Source of the DNA: Actinokineospora enzanensis DSM 44649
Lineage (GTDB): Bacteria > Actinomycetota > Actinomycetes > Mycobacteriales > Pseudonocardiaceae
Length of the DNA stretch: 33,872 nt
NCBI RefSeq assembly: GCF_000374445.1
Contig: NZ_KB894452.1
Location: forward strand, 1-33,872
Direction: 5' to 3'
Shown piece after piece: positions 30,736 to 33,872 of this stretch. Under the pieces are notes generated by a model that saw only the letters and a program-made list of their open reading frames with translations, searched no databases and was not told the origin of the DNA. Made by a program: the position numbers and the translations under genes. Position 1 is the first letter of the stretch. Every line of letters starts with the position of its first letter.

Positions 30736-33471
30736 GTGACCACGCAGACGACGGCGACGCGGACCGATCCGCGCGAACCGGCGGAACGACTCATGCGCGA
30801 CCTGCGCACACGTCCGGAAGGACTCACCGCACGCGAAGCCGCGCGCAGGCTGGAAGCCCACGGTCGCAACGTCTTGACCATCCGATCCGGACACGGGTGG
30901 GCGCGGCAGCTGCTCGGCCAGTTCACCCACCCCTTGGCGCTGCTGCTGTGGCTGGCCGCGGCATTGGCCTGGATGTCCGGGACCACCGCGCTCGCCGTGG
31001 CGATCGTCGCGGTGATCGCGGTGAACGCGGCGTTGGCGTTCGCCCAGGAACAGCAGGCCGTGCGAGCCGTCGCCGCGCTGGCGGCCTACCTGCCGGTGCG
31101 CGCCCAGGTCGTGCGCGACGGCATTCGATCCACTGTGGACGCGGCGGATCTGGTCCAAGGGGACGTGCTGGTCGTCGAGGAGGGCGATCGGGTCTCCGCC
31201 GACGCGCGGTTGCTCACCGGAGCCGTCGAGGTGGACATGTCCACGCTCACCGGAGAATCGCTGCCCGCCTTCCGCTCAGCGGATCTGACCGATGTCGACG
31301 GCTCCGTGCTGGAGGCGCGCGACCTGGTGTTCAGCGGCACGAACTGCACCGGCGGTGAGGCCCGCGCGGTGGTGTTCGCCACCGGCATGGCCACCGAGCT
31401 CGGCCGCATCGCGGCGCTCACCCAACGCGTCGACCAGGACGTGAGCCCGTTGGAGCGCCAGGTCAAACGGGTGGCCTGGCTGATCGCGGCGGTCGCCGTC
31501 GGCGCCGGGATCGCGTTCCTGCCGCTGGGTACGCTGGCGGCCGGGCTGCCGCTGTCGGACGCCTTCCAGTTCGCGATCGGCCTGCTGGTGGCCAATGTCC
31601 CCGAGGGCCTGCTGCCCACGATCACCCTCGCGCTCGCCGTCGGGGTGCGCGTCCTCGCCCGCGGCGGCGCCGTGGTGAAGCGGCTCTCCGCGGTGGAGAC
31701 GCTGGGGTCGACCACGGTCATCTGCACCGACAAGACCGGCACGCTCACCCGCAACCGGATGCGCGTCACCGAGATCTGGACCCCGCAGGGCGTCATCCCA
31801 CCCGGTTCCCGCCCCGACACCGGCCGGTTGCTCGCGCGCACCCTCGCCGCCTGCTCCAATGCCGAGGTCGACCCCGCCGAGCCGGACGCGGCGTCCGGTG
31901 ACCCCACCGAGATCGCGCTCCTGCTGGCCGCGGCCGACCTGGGTGCGGACATCTCGACCACCCGGCGCGCGGCGGCGCGGACGGCCCAGTTCCATTTCGA
32001 CCCCGCGCTACGCTTGATGTCCACGGTGGACAACCTGGGCGGCACGGTGGTCGACGTCAAGGGCGCGCCGGAGGAGGTGCTGCGGCGCGCCACCAGGATC
32101 CACGGGCCGCACGGCCCCCGAGCGATGTCACCAGAAGACCGGACCACCGCGGAGACCGCCGCGGCCGACTACGCCCGGCGCGGCCTGCGGACGCTCGCCG
32201 TCGCCTATCGCGAACTGGATCCCGGCGCGCCCACACCCACCGCCCGCGCCGACGCCGAACGCGACCTCGTGCTGCTCGGCCTGGTCGCCCTGGTCGACCC
32301 ACCCCGCCCCGAGGTGGCCGCGGCGGTCGACCGCTGCCACCGCGCGGGCATCCGGCTGATCGTGGTGACCGGCGACAACGGCCTCACCGCCGCCGAGATC
32401 GCCCGCCAGGTCGGCATCGGCACCACGGGCATCACGGTGGTCACCGGCGCGGAACTGGAGGCCATGCCCGAGGCCGACCTGGACCGCCTGCTGCGCGACG
32501 GCGGCGAACTGATCTTCGCCCGCAGCTCCCCCGAGGTGAAGCTCCGCGTCGCCGACGCCCTGCGCGCCCAAAGCCACGTGGTCGCGATGACCGGCGACGG
32601 CGTCAACGACGCCCCCGCCCTGCGCCGCGCCGACATCGGCGTCGCCATGGGCCGCTCCGGCACCGACGTCGCCCGCGAGGCCTCGACCATGGTCCTCACC
32701 GACGACAACTTCGCCACCATCGTCACCGCCGTCGAGGCAGGCCGCCGCGTCTACGACAACGTCCGCAAGTTCGTCGTCTACATCTTCGCCCACGCCACCC
32801 CCGAGGTCGTCCCCTTCCTGGTCTTCGCCCTCTCCGGTGGCGCCATCCCGCTGCCCCTCACCGTCCCCCAGATACTCGCCGTCGACCTCGGCACCGAGAC
32901 CCTGCCCGCCCTCGCGCTCGGCCGCGAACCGGCCGAACCGGGCCTGATGGACCGCCCACCCCGCCGCCGCACCGACAACGTCATCGACCGCCCCATGCTC
33001 GCCCGCGCCTGGGGCCTGCTCGGCGGCCTCTCCGCCCTCCTCGTGCTCGGCGGCTACCTGCTCACCCTGCGGACCGGCGGATGGACACCCGGCGCCCCCA
33101 CCGGACCAGGAACTCCCCTGCACCACACCTGGCAGCAGGCCACCACCATGAGTTTTCTTGGCATCGTCGCCTGTCAGATCGGCACGGCCTTCGCCGCCCG
33201 CACCAACCACGCCTCCCTGCGCGCCATCGGCCCCCTCTCCAACCGGCTGCTGCTGTGCGGAATCGCCTTCGAGCTCGTCTTCACCGCCGCTGTCCTGACC
33301 GTCTCGCCGCTGGCCCGTGTCTTCGGCATGGCTGTACCGCCGGTGTGGCAACTGGCCCTGCTCCCCCTGTACCCCGTGCTGGTCTGGGGCGCCGACGAAC
33401 TATGGCGAGCCCACCGCAGACGGCATGAGGCGGACCCGCTGGAGTACCGGAACTCCATGGGAAGCCACTGA
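30736..33471 (+). CDS. P-type ATPase of the Na+/K+-ATPase-like (P2C-like) branch
   Basis: Predicted 911 aa from GTG 30736 (ggag 11 bases upstream); an in-frame GTG 30706 would add ten residues and overlap the box region. Motifs: TGES at 172-175, VANVPEGLLPTITLA in helix M4 (PEGLL at 289-293), SAVETLGSTTVICTDKTGTLT with phosphorylated D332, KGAPEEVLRR, TGDNGLTA, and TGDGVNDAPALRRADIGVAMG. Helix M6 reads AVDLGTETLPALALG. PEGLL, VETLGST and DLGT(E/D) match eukaryotic Na+/K+-ATPase and its bacterial relatives rather than the calcium pumps, so it differs in branch from the ATPase at 4186. The ion is unknown, and the D-to-E in DLGTE may matter. Likely DosR-controlled. Confidence 0.9.
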   Translation: MTTQTTATRTDPREPAERLMRDLRTRPEGLTAREAARRLEAHGRNVLTIRSGHGWARQLLGQFTHPLALLLWLAAALAWMSGTTALAVAIVAVIAVNAALAFAQEQQAVRAVAALAAYLPVRAQVVRDGIRSTVDAADLVQGDVLVVEEGDRVSADARLLTGAVEVDMSTLTGESLPAFRSADLTDVDGSVLEARDLVFSGTNCTGGEARAVVFATGMATELGRIAALTQRVDQDVSPLERQVKRVAWLIAAVAVGAGIAFLPLGTLAAGLPLSDAFQFAIGLLVANVPEGLLPTITLALAVGVRVLARGGAVVKRLSAVETLGSTTVICTDKTGTLTRNRMRVTEIWTPQGVIPPGSRPDTGRLLARTLAACSNAEVDPAEPDAASGDPTEIALLLAAADLGADISTTRRAAARTAQFHFDPALRLMSTVDNLGGTVVDVKGAPEEVLRRATRIHGPHGPRAMSPEDRTTAETAAADYARRGLRTLAVAYRELDPGAPTPTARADAERDLVLLGLVALVDPPRPEVAAAVDRCHRAGIRLIVVTGDNGLTAAEIARQVGIGTTGITVVTGAELEAMPEADLDRLLRDGGELIFARSSPEVKLRVADALRAQSHVVAMTGDGVNDAPALRRADIGVAMGRSGTDVAREASTMVLTDDNFATIVTAVEAGRRVYDNVRKFVVYIFAHATPEVVPFLVFALSGGAIPLPLTVPQILAVDLGTETLPALALGREPAEPGLMDRPPRRRTDNVIDRPMLARAWGLLGGLSALLVLGGYLLTLRTGGWTPGAPTGPGTPLHHTWQQATTMSFLGIVACQIGTAFAARTNHASLRAIGPLSNRLLLCGIAFELVFTAAVLTVSPLARVFGMAVPPVWQLALLPLYPVLVWGADELWRAHRRRHEADPLEYRNSMGSH

Positions 33472-33583
33472 GCAGCGACGGCCGACGAGAGCTCACCGAC
33501 CGGCCACCCATGCCGGCACACCGAGACGCTCCGGGCTGATCGACCACGGAGCGCCGAGAAGCACTTCCAGCGAGTACCGGAAC

Positions 33584-33872
33584 CTAGTGTCCTGCGCCAG
33601 GAATTCGATCAAGATATGAGCCGAGGCGGTCGAGGATCTCGTCCGCGTTCTTGGTCCAGACGAAGGGGTTGGGGTTCTCGTTCCAGGTCTTGATCCAGTC
33701 GCGGATGTCGTTCTCCAGGGCGCGCAGGGACTTGTGGGCGGCGCGGCGTAGTCGTTTGTCGGTGAGCAGACCGAACCATCGCTCGACCTGGTTGAGCCAG
33801 GAGGAGTAGGTGGGGGTGAAGTGCATGTGGAAGCGCGGGTGCGCTTCCAGCCACTTCCGGACGGTGGGGTGT
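33584..33872 (-). mobile_element. IS630-type transposase, C-terminal part (cut by the window edge)
   Basis: The minus-strand frame is open to the window end. It reads HPTVRKWLEAHPRFHMHFTP, then TYSSWLNQVERWFGLLTDKRLRRAAHKSL ..., the C-terminal part of the DDE_3 (IS630) catalytic domain with the last acidic residue in NQVERWF. The stop TAG (33586-33584) sits beside TA, the target of IS630-family elements, so the element's end is probably at about 33586, with GTGTCCTGCGCCAGG as the inner terminal repeat; this is inference. Together with the transposase remnant at base 1, it brackets the island. Confidence 0.85.

Noticed and set aside
33472..33583. Short open frame after the second ATPase
   Set aside because: It is only the shadow of the ATPase end and the transposon edge; no start signal or conserved motif.
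1..33872. CRISPR array, tRNA or rRNA genes
   Set aside because: No regularly spaced direct repeats, and no tRNA or rRNA-like segments were recognised on reading the window.

Overview
This is a high-GC actinobacterial window with GTG starts, heavy translational coupling (ATGA/GTGA overlaps) and typical actinobacterial families (DUF1918, DUF2231, DUF5753-like, DUF6292, Acg-type nitroreductases, an LAXTG-anchored protein). The mix fits the order Pseudonocardiales best, which is an inference and not proven. It reads as a dormancy/hypoxia (DosR/DevR-type) regulon island, with transposase sequence at both edges.

Layout. 1-800: truncated transposase and decayed DNA. 795-4153 (+): a lamin-tail-domain secreted protein, a DUF2231 membrane protein and an MprA/MprB-like two-component pair. 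4186-8644 (-): a probable operon of a DUF4389 membrane protein, a relic of a universal stress protein (USP), DUF1918 and a P2A-like P-type ATPase. 8836-12190 (-): DUF6292, an exported HAF-repeat protein, DUF2267 and a 5'-truncated second HAF-repeat gene. 12386-14561 (-): a GT87 remnant, a USP and L-lactate dehydrogenase. 14843-18885 (+): an Acg-like nitroreductase, a DoxX-like membrane protein and PEP synthase. 18940-20609 (-): a DevS/DosS-like GAF-GAF-histidine kinase split by a 5-bp tandem duplication. 20938-23382: divergent CBS-domain genes, one followed by a tandem USP. 23477-27509 (-): two coupled operons (nitroreductase, nitroreductase, USP; and USP, 75-aa protein, CBS protein). 27768-27959: remnant of a short-chain dehydrogenase. 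28085-33471 (+): a flavodoxin-like protein, an LAXTG surface protein and a second P-type ATPase resembling the Na+/K+-ATPase branch. 33584-33872 (-): the 3' end of an IS630-type transposase.

The unifying signal is a 14-bp element, roughly GGGACCTTCGGCCC, found in most of the promoter-bearing gaps and usually 35-160 bp before a start codon. It resembles the mycobacterial DosR box (GGGACTWWAGTCCC). Its target families match the known DosR regulon: USPs, Acg-like nitroreductases, CBS proteins, a cation ATPase and DevS. I infer a shared low-oxygen or redox-stress programme: sensing (DevS), redox handling (nitroreductases, flavodoxin, lactate dehydrogenase, DoxX-like), carbon rerouting (PEP synthase), ion homeostasis (two ATPases) and nucleotide sensing (CBS, USP). 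No devR response regulator lies in the window; the only response regulator is MprA-like. Several members are decaying (devS, a USP, a HAF-repeat gene, GT87, an SDR), so the island appears to be in flux.
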